Below, piece after piece: positions 1 to 6,004 of a stretch of 6,153 bases of DNA; the stretch's first letter is position 1, and each line of letters begins with the position of its first letter. Source of the DNA: an uncultured Bacillota bacterium. GTDB taxonomy: Bacteria > Bacillota > Clostridia > Peptostreptococcales > Anaerovoracaceae. Made by a program: the position numbers and the translations under genes. Below the pieces are notes generated by a model. It was not told the origin of the DNA, made no database searches, and worked only from the letters and a program-made list of their open reading frames with translations. The DNA lies in assembly GCA_902465215.1 (NCBI GenBank), contig CABQMM010000084.1, positions 1 through 6,153 on the forward strand, in the 5' to 3' direction.

Positions 1-1212
1 ACCTTCAAGGTCAAATTTTTTCAAAATGACTCCGCATCCGATTGCCAGAAGCAATCCATAGCCCGCGTCACTGAACATCATTCCGAAGAAAATGATATAG
101 AACAGCGAGTAGATGGAAGTCGGATCAAATCCCCAATAACTCGGCAGCGAGTACATTTCCGTAATCGCTTCCGTTGGCTGGAAAAAGTTCTTGTTCTCAA
201 GCAGAACCGGAACTTCTTCTCCCTCTTCCGGGTCACGGAATTGATAGCAGGCGTTGTTTTCGTCTAAGATCTGCGTTACCCGCGCCTTCGTCCGTACCGG
301 AAGCCACCCCTCAAGAAGGAAAGTCTTCGAAGTCCTAAGAAGTTTTTCTCTGCTTCTTTCTTTGTCTGCCTCGACCGTAAAGTAGTCTGCATAGTCTTCG
401 ACAGGCTCTTTCCAGGCTTTCAGATTTTTAATTTCCTCTTTTAATTTTTGCAGAGTTTCCTCTGCCTCTTGTTTTTCCTTATTCAATTGTTTCAAGTTTT
501 CATCCGCAGTTCCTGCAAATGCAGATAAGTTCAGCTCTGAGAAACCAATTTCCCGAAGCTGCATCATAACTGCTTTCGTTTCTTCTTTTCCTGTGACAAG
601 CGCTGCGTACATATAATCCTTATCTTCCGATACCTGTTTGATCATACAATACTGCATCGCCTCAGCATTTTCGCCTTCAGCAGATGCGCTCTGCAGTTTT
701 TCTGTCACTTCGGAAAAACTCCGAAAATCAGTCTTTGGAATCACTCCAAGCGTGATGTCTGTCGTCTGCGTTCCCCTCTCCGCAAGCGAAAGGTCAAAAC
801 TTTTCCACGGGGTCAGCATCGCCGTATCACTTTCAATCCGATTGACTCGGTCACTTGCATTTTTTATTTTCTCCGCAAGGTTTAAAAGATTATCGATTTT
901 TGCCCGTGTCTGTTCTTCACTTTCACCGATTCCTTTGAACTGAGGCTTTTTTACCCGGCGCCGTGTGTGGAAAAGCGGTTCTTTGATCTCTCCGTATTTT
1001 TCCAAAACTTCCAGCGCCTGTGCCGCATCAAAGACTTTCTTTTCGAAAAGTTCGACCGTCTCCGGCGCAGCATCCTGTGTCAGATTTGCGTTACGAAAAT
1101 CCTCTCCGGACATTGCCGAGCAATCCGTAAGTTCAACGACGCCTAAGTCCATCAGCTCTGACATCAGTCTCTTTTTATCTGCATCCAGTCCCAAAACCGC
1201 AACCTTTTGCAT
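1..1212 (-). CDS. ntpI: V-type ATP synthase subunit I, 3' end cut by window edge
   Basis: Membrane stator subunit of a V/A-type ATPase (equivalent to eukaryotic subunit a). It anchors the peripheral stalks and forms the ion half-channels beside the rotor ring. The reading frame is open from ATG at 1212 to base 1, giving 404 residues; the family usually has about 600-660, so most of the membrane domain lies outside. Residues 1-300 form the cytoplasmic part, with Glu/Lys-rich helices around 230-265 that look coiled-coil. The family motif EGWLPV is at 301-306. The boundary signature follows: PTEAITEMYSLPSY, then FDPTS and the first membrane segment with FFGMMFSDAGYG at 375-386. The start lies one base after the stop of the upstream stalk gene, with no clear Shine-Dalgarno close by, so translation is probably coupled. 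Whether it moves H+ or Na+ cannot be told here. Family assignment is near certain. Confidence 0.95.
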   Translation of the reverse strand, partial: MQKVAVLGLDADKKRLMSELMDLGVVELTDCSAMSGEDFRNANLTQDAAPETVELFEKKVFDAAQALEVLEKYGEIKEPLFHTRRRVKKPQFKGIGESEEQTRAKIDNLLNLAEKIKNASDRVNRIESDTAMLTPWKSFDLSLAERGTQTTDITLGVIPKTDFRSFSEVTEKLQSASAEGENAEAMQYCMIKQVSEDKDYMYAALVTGKEETKAVMMQLREIGFSELNLSAFAGTADENLKQLNKEKQEAEETLQKLKEEIKNLKAWKEPVEDYADYFTVEADKERSREKLLRTSKTFLLEGWLPVRTKARVTQILDENNACYQFRDPEEGEEVPVLLENKNFFQPTEAITEMYSLPSYWGFDPTSIYSLFYIIFFGMMFSDAGYGLLLAIGCGVILKKFDLEG

Positions 1213-1213
1213 T

Positions 1214-1540
1214 CTAATGATTGACACTGATTTCTATAATCCTTTCCGCTATCGTTTCAATAGCTTGTTTTTTCCGAGCCTCCGCATCTTTTACCAGAGA
1301 TTCGGCAGTTTCCCGGGCTTGATTCATGGCAGCTTCATAATCTGCTTCTGCCTGTTTCTCGCCCTCCTTCAGATACGCGGCCGCATGCTCTTTTGCCTGT
1401 GCCTGTGCCCGTTCTGTTGTTTTTTTTGCCTCGGATTTCGCAGCTTCAATCATCTGCCTGGCATCCGTCTTTGCGTTTCTGCGCATAGCATCCGCCGCCT
1501 CCTCGGCCTTGCGAATTTTGTTTATTTCTTCCGTAAACAC
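1214..1540 (-). CDS. ahaH: V-type ATP synthase peripheral stalk subunit (AhaH/NtpF-like)
   Basis: A 108-residue protein that is almost all charged, Ala-rich helix (many E, K, A, Q; no proline or tryptophan). It matches the AhaH/subunit G family, which pairs with subunit E to build the peripheral stalk holding the A3B3 head to subunit I. Position supports this: it directly precedes subunit I, as ntpF does in the Enterococcus ntp operon. The start is GTG, set by a strong AAGGAGG seven bases upstream; no in-frame ATG gives a better site. The TAG stop is separated from the next ATG by one base. It is the first gene of the ATPase transcript, after a 176-base AT-rich gap behind whiA. Sequence alone is weak evidence for such a low-complexity coiled coil, so the call rests largely on size and neighbour. 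Naming differs (H, G or F). Confidence 0.88.
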   Translation of the reverse strand: MFTEEINKIRKAEEAADAMRRNAKTDARQMIEAAKSEAKKTTERAQAQAKEHAAAYLKEGEKQAEADYEAAMNQARETAESLVKDAEARKKQAIETIAERIIEISVNH

Positions 1541-1547
1541 TTACTCG

Positions 1548-1554
1548 CCTCCTT
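1548..1554 (-). promoter_or_regulatory. Strong ribosome binding site for the stalk subunit
   Basis: AAGGAGG on the minus strand, seven bases before GTG at 1540. This is a near-perfect anti-16S match at ideal spacing, and it fixes the non-ATG start of the stalk subunit gene. Confidence 0.85.
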
Positions 1555-1620
1555 GTCCTAAAAAAAATCATCCATACACCTTTTTTATTTTTACCACAAT
1601 TTCAAACATTCTAAAACCAT

Positions 1621-1648
1621 ATTTTAGCAAAAGCTGAGCAATTTTGAA
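1621..1648 (-). promoter_or_regulatory. Candidate promoter of the V-ATPase operon
   Basis: On the minus strand, TTCAAA (1648-1643) is followed after 16 bases by TAAAAT (1626-1621). The -10 has TG one base upstream (TGC-TAAAAT), so it is an extended -10. Transcription would begin near 1614, giving a leader of about 75 bases before the GTG at 1540. The -35 is only 4/6, so this is a moderate candidate; a second possible -10 lies upstream at 1694-1689. A promoter is expected here because whiA ends in a terminator just before. Confidence 0.45.
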
Positions 1649-1662
1649 CATTTCCGAAAAAT

Positions 1663-1694
1663 TGTCCAAAAATTTAGACATTATCTAAATTATA
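1663..1694 (-). promoter_or_regulatory. Inverted half-site cluster next to a TATAAT: possible operator
   Basis: Two overlapping dyads share one arm. The first has perfect 8-base arms AATTTAGA (1671-1678) and TCTAAATT (1684-1691) around a 5-base spacer. The second has TGTCCAAA (1663-1670) and TTTAGACA (1673-1680) around AA, matching 7 of 8. Together they make three half-sites of form TTT(A/G)GA(C/T)A in alternating orientation. A perfect TATAAT on the minus strand (1694-1689) abuts the cluster but lacks a recognisable -35. The arrangement looks like a dimeric regulator's binding region upstream of the V-ATPase genes. I cannot name the regulator, and chance symmetry in AT-rich DNA remains possible. 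Confidence 0.4.
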
Positions 1695-1697
1695 TGC

Positions 1698-1730
1698 AAA
1701 AAACCGCGAAAACACTTTATAGTTTCGCGG
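1698..1730 (-). terminator. Intrinsic terminator of whiA
   Basis: On the minus strand, CCGCGAAA (1730-1723) pairs perfectly with TTTCGCGG (1711-1704) around an 11-base loop, followed by six T (1703-1698). The first arm lies in the last whiA codons and the TAA stop is in the loop, so termination is built into the gene's 3' end. It separates whiA from the V-ATPase operon. Confidence 0.85.
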
Positions 1731-2673
1731 CTATTTCTTCCAATTTTTTGATTCGATTGTTAATCCCTGACTTTTTCAGCGGCGGATCGCACAATTCGCC
1801 CAAAGCAACAAGCGAAATATCCGGATTTTCAATCCGAAGCCGTGCCGTTTCTCGCAGTTTTTCAGGAAGCGAATCTATGCCTATATGCTTTTCAATCTTT
1901 TGAATCGCTTCCACCTGTTTCATAGATGCCTCAATCGTCCGATCCATGTTTGCGTTGTCGCAGTTGACACTTCGCTTCGCGGAATTGACCATTGCTTTCT
2001 TGATTCTGGTTTCTTCCATGCTGAACACCTGATTGCTTGCGCCCATAATTGCCAGCGTATCGCTGATATAATCGGCTTTTTTCATGTATACAACATATTT
2101 TTTTCCGCGTTTAACCATCTTGCAGCTGAGATCGACAAAGGAATTGATAAGTCTCCGGAGGTCCTGTGCCATCGTCTCCGAGTTCAGCACAAATTCAAGG
2201 TCGTAGCCTTTTTCCGGGTCGCTCATCGTGCCCGCGCCCATGAACACGCCGCGCAGGTAAGCCTTCTTACAGCACTTTGTACGCACAATACCGCTGTAAA
2301 TTCCGTCTGAAAAATAGTTGTTCCCTTCTTTTATCAGAAGCATTCCTGTCTCGCGCAAAATCTGTTCACTGAGATTATCTGCATCTATCGTGATGCTGTA
2401 TGCATATTTCTTGCCGGTGCGGGTCTTGCCTACTGCCTTTCCTGCGCCAATTTCAAGTTTAGTTTCAATTCCGAAGTAGTCCTGCAAAAGCTTCTTATAG
2501 TGCCTTGCAACCGCTGGGTTTTCGGTGGTAATTTTGATGCTGAACCTTCCTTGACCATGCAATCCAATGCTCCCGGCCACGCGAAGGAAACCTGAAATTT
2601 CCGCAAGCATACAGCATTTTTTTTCGGGCTCAATTCTTGCCAGTTCATTTTTTGTCTCTGATGCGAATGACAT
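1717..2673 (-). CDS. whiA: DNA-binding protein WhiA
   Basis: WhiA is a conserved Gram-positive DNA-binding protein, tied to sporulation septation in Streptomyces and to division and chromosome segregation in Bacillus. At 318 residues it has the usual length. The N-terminal part is a degenerate LAGLIDADG homing-endonuclease fold: the first helix motif is near 26-36 (ISGFLRVAGSI) and the second near 139-150 (YLRGVFMGAGTM, then SDP). The family treats this fold as non-catalytic. The conserved NCDNANMDRTIEAS stretch follows, and the C-terminal helix-turn-helix spans roughly 280-315. The segment YDLEF (157-161) has Asp where I recall WhiA proteins usually having His (YHLE). ATG at 2673 is preceded by AAAGGA with an 11-base gap, slightly long, and the N-terminus MSFASETKNELAR fits the family. 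It follows the Kce-like gene, whose terminator intervenes, and no good promoter is seen in the gap. Confidence 0.97.
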   Translation of the reverse strand: MSFASETKNELARIEPEKKCCMLAEISGFLRVAGSIGLHGQGRFSIKITTENPAVARHYKKLLQDYFGIETKLEIGAGKAVGKTRTGKKYAYSITIDADNLSEQILRETGMLLIKEGNNYFSDGIYSGIVRTKCCKKAYLRGVFMGAGTMSDPEKGYDLEFVLNSETMAQDLRRLINSFVDLSCKMVKRGKKYVVYMKKADYISDTLAIMGASNQVFSMEETRIKKAMVNSAKRSVNCDNANMDRTIEASMKQVEAIQKIEKHIGIDSLPEKLRETARLRIENPDISLVALGELCDPPLKKSGINNRIKKLEEIAAKL

Positions 2674-2722
2674 AGTATTTCAATTCCTTTACTTTTGCGT
2701 TTCCATTCTTCCCAAAATTCTT

Positions 2723-2749
2723 AAAAAGGAGCGACATTCGCCGCTCCTT
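2723..2749 (-). terminator. Intrinsic terminator after the Kce-like gene
   Basis: On the minus strand, AAGGAGCG (2749-2742) and CGCTCCTT (2733-2726) form a perfect 8-base stem with an 8-base loop, ending in a run of five T (2727-2723, partly in the stem). It lies about 30 bases after the stop of the Kce-like gene and 50 before whiA. The T-run is short, so some read-through into whiA is plausible. Confidence 0.8.
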
Positions 2750-2778
2750 CACAAGTTGCCTATGTATTTTCTGTTCGA

Positions 2779-3612
2779 TTATTTCAGTGGAGCTAATCCT
2801 AAGATTTCTCTTGCTTCAGCAGGAGTAGCAACTTCTCTGTTGAGCAGCTTAGCCATCTGAACAACTCTTTCTACCATTTCGCCGTTGGATTTAGCAAGTA
2901 CGCCCTTGGACATGTATACGTTATCTTCGAAACCAACACGAACGTGTCCGCCCATAGCGATTGTAGCAGCAGCGATGCCCCATGCATTCTTACCGATACC
3001 TGTAGCAGTCCAAGTGGAGTCTGCAGGGATGGAAGTAGCCATGATAACGAGGTCGCGAACTGTAGCTGTCATCTGAACGCCGAGTACGAAGTCGAAGTGA
3101 ATTGGATACTGGATGTGACCCTTCTTAGCTGCCTTAAGAGCTAAGTCAATCATGCCCTTATCGAATACTTCGCATTCCGGCTTAATGCCTCTTTCCTGCA
3201 TGATGTCACCAAAGTTGTTGATTGTGTTATCTGTATTTACGAAAATATCGTCTCCGCCGAAGTTGCAAGTACCGCAGTCTAATGTTGCCATTTCCGGGGT
3301 TGGAGTGATTTCTGTTGACTGTAATCTTTCAAGGTCAGTCATACCAACTGCTCCACCTGTGGAAGGCTGAATAATAACATCCGGACATTCTTTTCTGATA
3401 GCGTCAACCATTTCCTGGAATCTGCCCTTGTCCTGTGTCGGAGTACCATCGTCCCATCTTACATGAAGGTGGATAAGAGCTGCACCTGCATCATAAGCAG
3501 ATTTTGCTTCTCTTACAACTTCTTCTACAGTATAAGGAACTGCAGGGTTGTTTTCCTTAGTTACTTCCGCACCGCAAATACATGCACTGATAATTAATTT
3601 GTCCATTTTCAT
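2779..3612 (-). CDS. kce: Beta-keto acid cleavage enzyme, 3-keto-5-aminohexanoate cleavage (Kce) type
   Basis: A 277-residue zinc-dependent TIM-barrel enzyme of the BKACE (DUF849) family, full length. The prototype Kce condenses 3-keto-5-aminohexanoate with acetyl-CoA to give acetoacetate and 3-aminobutyryl-CoA in lysine fermentation. Metal ligands are visible as HLH (H48, H50) and E229 in GGHVRVGFEDN. By alignment from memory to the Cloacimonas enzyme, other active-site positions are also kept: E16, S84, T110, R225 and D230. PEMATLDCGT and NFGGDDIFVN are typical. After FVLGV (175-179) the usual Gly-Gly-containing loop is replaced by a shorter QMTATVRDL. Two in-frame starts exist, M1 (3612) and M3 (3606); M3 aligns with the family start. 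Arginine codons are nearly all AGA, unlike neighbours. It has its own promoter and terminator. No kam or kdd genes are nearby, so the substrate is unproven. Confidence 0.9.
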   Translation of the reverse strand: MKMDKLIISACICGAEVTKENNPAVPYTVEEVVREAKSAYDAGAALIHLHVRWDDGTPTQDKGRFQEMVDAIRKECPDVIIQPSTGGAVGMTDLERLQSTEITPTPEMATLDCGTCNFGGDDIFVNTDNTINNFGDIMQERGIKPECEVFDKGMIDLALKAAKKGHIQYPIHFDFVLGVQMTATVRDLVIMATSIPADSTWTATGIGKNAWGIAAATIAMGGHVRVGFEDNVYMSKGVLAKSNGEMVERVVQMAKLLNREVATPAEAREILGLAPLK

Positions 3613-3616
3613 CGAT

Positions 3617-3622
3617 CTCCTT
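3617..3622 (-). promoter_or_regulatory. Ribosome binding site of the Kce-like gene, leaves the start ambiguous
   Basis: AAGGAG on the minus strand lies 4 bases before ATG 3612 (short) and 10 bases before ATG 3606 (longer than ideal). Spacing alone does not decide. Family alignment favours the second ATG, giving 275 rather than 277 residues. Confidence 0.75.
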
Positions 3623-3689
3623 TTTTATTTCATTTTCTCAAACAAAATAATTACTAATAGTTGTGCCTAAAATCCGCACTCATATAAAT

Positions 3690-3718
3690 ATTATATCATC
3701 ACACGAAAGGATATTCAA
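3690..3718 (-). promoter_or_regulatory. Sigma-A-type promoter of the Kce-like gene
   Basis: TTGAAT (3718-3713), a 17-base spacer and a perfect TATAAT (3695-3690) on the minus strand. Transcription should start near 3683, leaving a leader of roughly 70 bases in which I see no riboswitch-like structure. The -10 lies within a small AT-only dyad (ATATAA at 3682-3687, TTATAT at 3691-3696), probably a base-composition effect. This is the best promoter in the window. Confidence 0.85.
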
Positions 3719-3725
3719 GTAGTTA

Positions 3726-3743
3726 AAACTTTTTTCAAAGTTT
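3726..3743 (-). terminator. Weak AT-rich hairpin after rapZ, possible terminator
   Basis: On the minus strand, AAACTTT (3743-3737) pairs with AAAGTTT (3732-3726) across a GAAA tetraloop, 8 bases after the rapZ stop. The stem is nearly all A-T and is followed by TAACT rather than a T-run. At best it is a poor terminator, so the envelope operon may read through into the Kce-like gene. Confidence 0.3.
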
Positions 3744-3751
3744 CTGCTGAT

Positions 3752-4603
3752 TTATAAATCCCTGTGCTCAATCGTCACCCTGCGGTCCTCTTCCGAAAAA
3801 ATCCGGTAAACCTCGTTTGCAACTGCAACCGAGCGGTGATGCCCTCCCGTGCAGCCTAGCGCCACCGTCAGGCTGTACTTCCCTTCTTTGATATAGCATG
3901 GAATCAGACGCTTGATGATTTCCACAAGTCTGTTGATAAATTCCTTTGTGATGTCGTGCTTCAGCACATACTGGGAAACCTTTTTATTGTTTCCGGTCAA
4001 AGGCTTCAGACTCGGCACATAGTACGGATTCGGAATGAAACGCACATCCAGCACCCAGTCCGCCTCGAGCGGAATCCCGTGCTTGTAGCCAAATGACATG
4101 AAATTCAGGATGAAGGAATCGTTTGCCTCGCCTTTCGTGAACAGTCTGTCCAGTTCGGCGTTGAATTCTGCTACTTTGAGGGAAGATGTATCGATGATAT
4201 AGGTCGCGTGGGTGCGAAGCTCCGATAATTTCTGCCGTTCCTCTTCAATGACTTCCGCCGTAATCGCCGCCGTCGAAAGCGGATGAATTCGCCGCGTTTC
4301 GTTGTATCGTCTTATCAAAGCCTCATTGGAAGCCTCTACAAACAAAATCTTAAAGTCTACATTTTCGTCGTTTTCGAGCGCTGCAATGCTGGTTTTCAAA
4401 TCATGAAAAAATAAGCCTCCGCGCACATCAACGACAAAAGCTGCCTTCGTGACCTGTTTAGCCCCCGAAAGCGTAAGCTCGATAAAGTTTTTGATCAGAG
4501 CCGGCGGCATATTGTCGATGCAGTAATAGCCCTTGTCCTCAAACCAGTCCGCCGCCTTCGTTTTTCCGGCTCCCGATAAGCCTGTGATAATTACAACTTC
4601 CAT
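3752..4603 (-). CDS. rapZ: RapZ/YvcJ nucleotide-binding regulator
   Basis: RapZ is a P-loop protein. In E. coli it is an RNA-binding adaptor that senses glucosamine-6-phosphate and controls GlmS through GlmZ; the Bacillus homologue YvcJ hydrolyses nucleotides and affects competence. The RNA-adaptor role is not established in Firmicutes. The protein has 283 residues, the normal length. The Walker A motif GLSGAGKT is at 8-15, followed by GYYCIDNMPP (25-34) and VVDVRGG (57-63). The C-terminal domain carries FMSFGYKHGIPLEADWVLDVR, FIPNPYY and GCTGGHHRS (250-258), and ends in HRDL. The start ATG has two upstream purine-rich sites, AAAGGAG 14 bases away and AAGGA 4 bases away, neither ideally spaced. 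It begins 27 bases after the PBP stop, so it is co-transcribed with it. In many Firmicutes rapZ is followed by yvcK and whiA; here yvcK is absent from the window. Confidence 0.97.
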   Translation of the reverse strand: MEVVIITGLSGAGKTKAADWFEDKGYYCIDNMPPALIKNFIELTLSGAKQVTKAAFVVDVRGGLFFHDLKTSIAALENDENVDFKILFVEASNEALIRRYNETRRIHPLSTAAITAEVIEEERQKLSELRTHATYIIDTSSLKVAEFNAELDRLFTKGEANDSFILNFMSFGYKHGIPLEADWVLDVRFIPNPYYVPSLKPLTGNNKKVSQYVLKHDITKEFINRLVEIIKRLIPCYIKEGKYSLTVALGCTGGHHRSVAVANEVYRIFSEEDRRVTIEHRDL

Positions 4604-4607
4604 CTTT

Positions 4608-4624
4608 TCCTTCGTATCTCCTTT
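4608..4624 (-). promoter_or_regulatory. Double ribosome binding site of rapZ
   Basis: In the 27-base gap before rapZ the minus strand holds AAAGGAG (4624-4618), 14 bases from ATG, and AAGGA (4612-4608), 4 bases from ATG. The stronger match is too far and the nearer one too close. No alternative in-frame start suits either, so the ATG at 4603, supported by the family N-terminus, is kept. Confidence 0.55.
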
Positions 4625-4630
4625 CAGAGT

Positions 4631-6004
4631 CTAAAAATAGTTTTCCGATTTCATATACTGCAGCACGCGGTTTGCGACCGGTCCTGCCACGGAGGAGCCA
4701 TAGCCTCCGTTTTCCACACAGACGATAAATGCATAATTTCCGGAAAATCCGCAAAACCAGCTATGCGGCGCTTTTCCCGTGCCGACCTCAGCGGTTCCTG
4801 ACTTCGCATGAAGCGAAAGCCCCGGATAATTGCCGTCGCCATAGGTGATTTTTACATTGTTGCGCATCATATCGGAAATCTTTTTTGCAGTCTGCGTTTC
4901 GAGCAGACGCACTGTGCCGTTTTTCGCAGTCTGTGATTCCTTTCCGATGATTTCTGCGCCCTTTTCCAAAAGCGAAGCGTCGCGCAGAAGAACCGGCTTT
5001 GCCGCTTTTCCTTCGCCTGCAATCGCTCCCATATATACCATCATGGACAGTGGATTAACCTGGTCCTCAAACTGACCGATTCCCGCCCATCCGATGTTGA
5101 CATTCGCGCTGTCAAAATTAAAACTTCCCGCCGCCGTGGAAATGCCGTCGATGTCATAAGAGGATTCCAGACCCAGCGCTTTCGCGTACTCGCTCAGCGT
5201 TTCGCCGCCTAAATCCATCGCAAGCGTTGCATAAGCGCAGTTGCAGGAGTTCGCCAGTGCCCCGTAGATGTCCATCGTGCCGTGAACCTTCGGACAGGTA
5301 ATTTTATCGACGCCTACGGTCAGGCTTCCGGTGCATTGGTAGCTCCAGGTGTCAAGATCCGCCTTGTTTTCGATGGTAGCTGCCGTCGTCACCAGTTTAA
5401 AGGTGGAGCCCGGCGTCAGCGTGCCGGAGAGGAGCTTATTCATGTAAGTCCCCGGAAGCGGGTTGGAAAGCGTGTTTTCGCCGTTCTCGCCCGGATCATA
5501 AGTCGGAGTGCTTGCCATGCAGATAATCTCTCCGGTTTTGTAATTGTAAATGCCAACGAGCCCGTTTCGTCCGCCGAGCGCCTCATAAGCCTCGCGGCAG
5601 ACCTTTGCGTCAATCGTCAGCGCGACCTTGCTTCCTGAGGTATTGAACAAGCCTCCGGTACCCGTCACGAAGTTGTAACCGATCATTTTGCTCCGAAATG
5701 CGACATTCGCTCCCGAAGCAATGTTTCCCGAAGGGTCTCCCACCGCATGAAGCGTTGCCCTGCGGATTTCTTCGTCGGAATTGTATTTGAGACCGTTCTT
5801 TGTATTTTTTAAAAGCCTTTTGCCGTTTCGGTCATAAACCGATCCGACCGCAAGCTTTCCATTCTTGTAAATATGACTGTTTCCGTAGAAAGAAGCCCAT
5901 GTACTTCCGTTTATTTCCAGTTTGACTACGAAAAGAATCAGTCCTGCGACCAGTGCCGCGACCAGTGCCAGACAGAGCAACGCTCTTCCTTCCAGCTTTT
6001 TCAT
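4631..6004 (-). CDS. Class B penicillin-binding protein (transpeptidase)
   Basis: A monofunctional peptidoglycan D,D-transpeptidase, anchored by one membrane segment (about residues 8-29) with the catalytic domain outside the membrane. All three active-site motifs are visible: STFK with nucleophile S200 and K203, SCN at 253-255, and KSG at 401-403. Other family marks are TIDAK (130-134), GLVGIYNYKTGEI (148-160), ASTPTYDP (164-171) and TPGS before STFK. At 457 residues it is short for the class, with a reduced N-terminal pedestal and no PASTA repeats, like the PbpA-type proteins coded beside SEDS genes. Its ATG overlaps the SEDS stop as ATGA, with GGGGGAAGG five bases upstream, so the two should be made together and act as one synthase. 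It is cysteine-rich for an exported enzyme, including C224/C237 and C254/C256. Division, elongation or spore role cannot be decided. Confidence 0.94.
   Translation of the reverse strand: MKKLEGRALLCLALVAALVAGLILFVVKLEINGSTWASFYGNSHIYKNGKLAVGSVYDRNGKRLLKNTKNGLKYNSDEEIRRATLHAVGDPSGNIASGANVAFRSKMIGYNFVTGTGGLFNTSGSKVALTIDAKVCREAYEALGGRNGLVGIYNYKTGEIICMASTPTYDPGENGENTLSNPLPGTYMNKLLSGTLTPGSTFKLVTTAATIENKADLDTWSYQCTGSLTVGVDKITCPKVHGTMDIYGALANSCNCAYATLAMDLGGETLSEYAKALGLESSYDIDGISTAAGSFNFDSANVNIGWAGIGQFEDQVNPLSMMVYMGAIAGEGKAAKPVLLRDASLLEKGAEIIGKESQTAKNGTVRLLETQTAKKISDMMRNNVKITYGDGNYPGLSLHAKSGTAEVGTGKAPHSWFCGFSGNYAFIVCVENGGYGSSVAGPVANRVLQYMKSENYF

Noticed and set aside
1214..1540. F-type ATP synthase b subunit or an unrelated coiled-coil protein instead of the V-type stalk subunit
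   Set aside because: There is no N-terminal membrane anchor as in F-type b, and the gene is directly followed by V-type subunit I with a one-base gap.
965..1561. A 198-codon plus-strand open frame opposite the V-ATPase stalk and subunit I genes
   Set aside because: It lies antisense to two genes of known family, encodes Ser/Phe-rich sequence with no recognisable domain, and has no convincing ribosome binding site. It is a shadow of the minus-strand genes.
1885..2310. A 141-codon plus-strand open frame inside whiA
   Set aside because: It is antisense to whiA and His/Cys/Phe-rich, as expected from reverse translation of that gene; nothing supports expression.
3613..3683. Riboswitch in the leader of the Kce-like gene
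   Set aside because: The leader is about 70 bases of AT-rich sequence with no paired stems or known lysine-riboswitch features; it is too short for that class.
3682..3696. Small dyad overlapping the -10 of the Kce-like gene as an operator
   Set aside because: The arms are only A and T and include the TATAAT itself, so the symmetry is easily explained by composition.
2674..3751. Mobile-element origin for the Kce-like unit
   Set aside because: I looked for terminal inverted repeats, target-site duplications, or integrase and transposase remnants at both flanks and saw none. Insertion by other means is not excluded.
5282..5638. A 118-codon plus-strand open frame inside the PBP gene
   Set aside because: It is antisense to the well-supported transpeptidase domain, with no start signal or family similarity.
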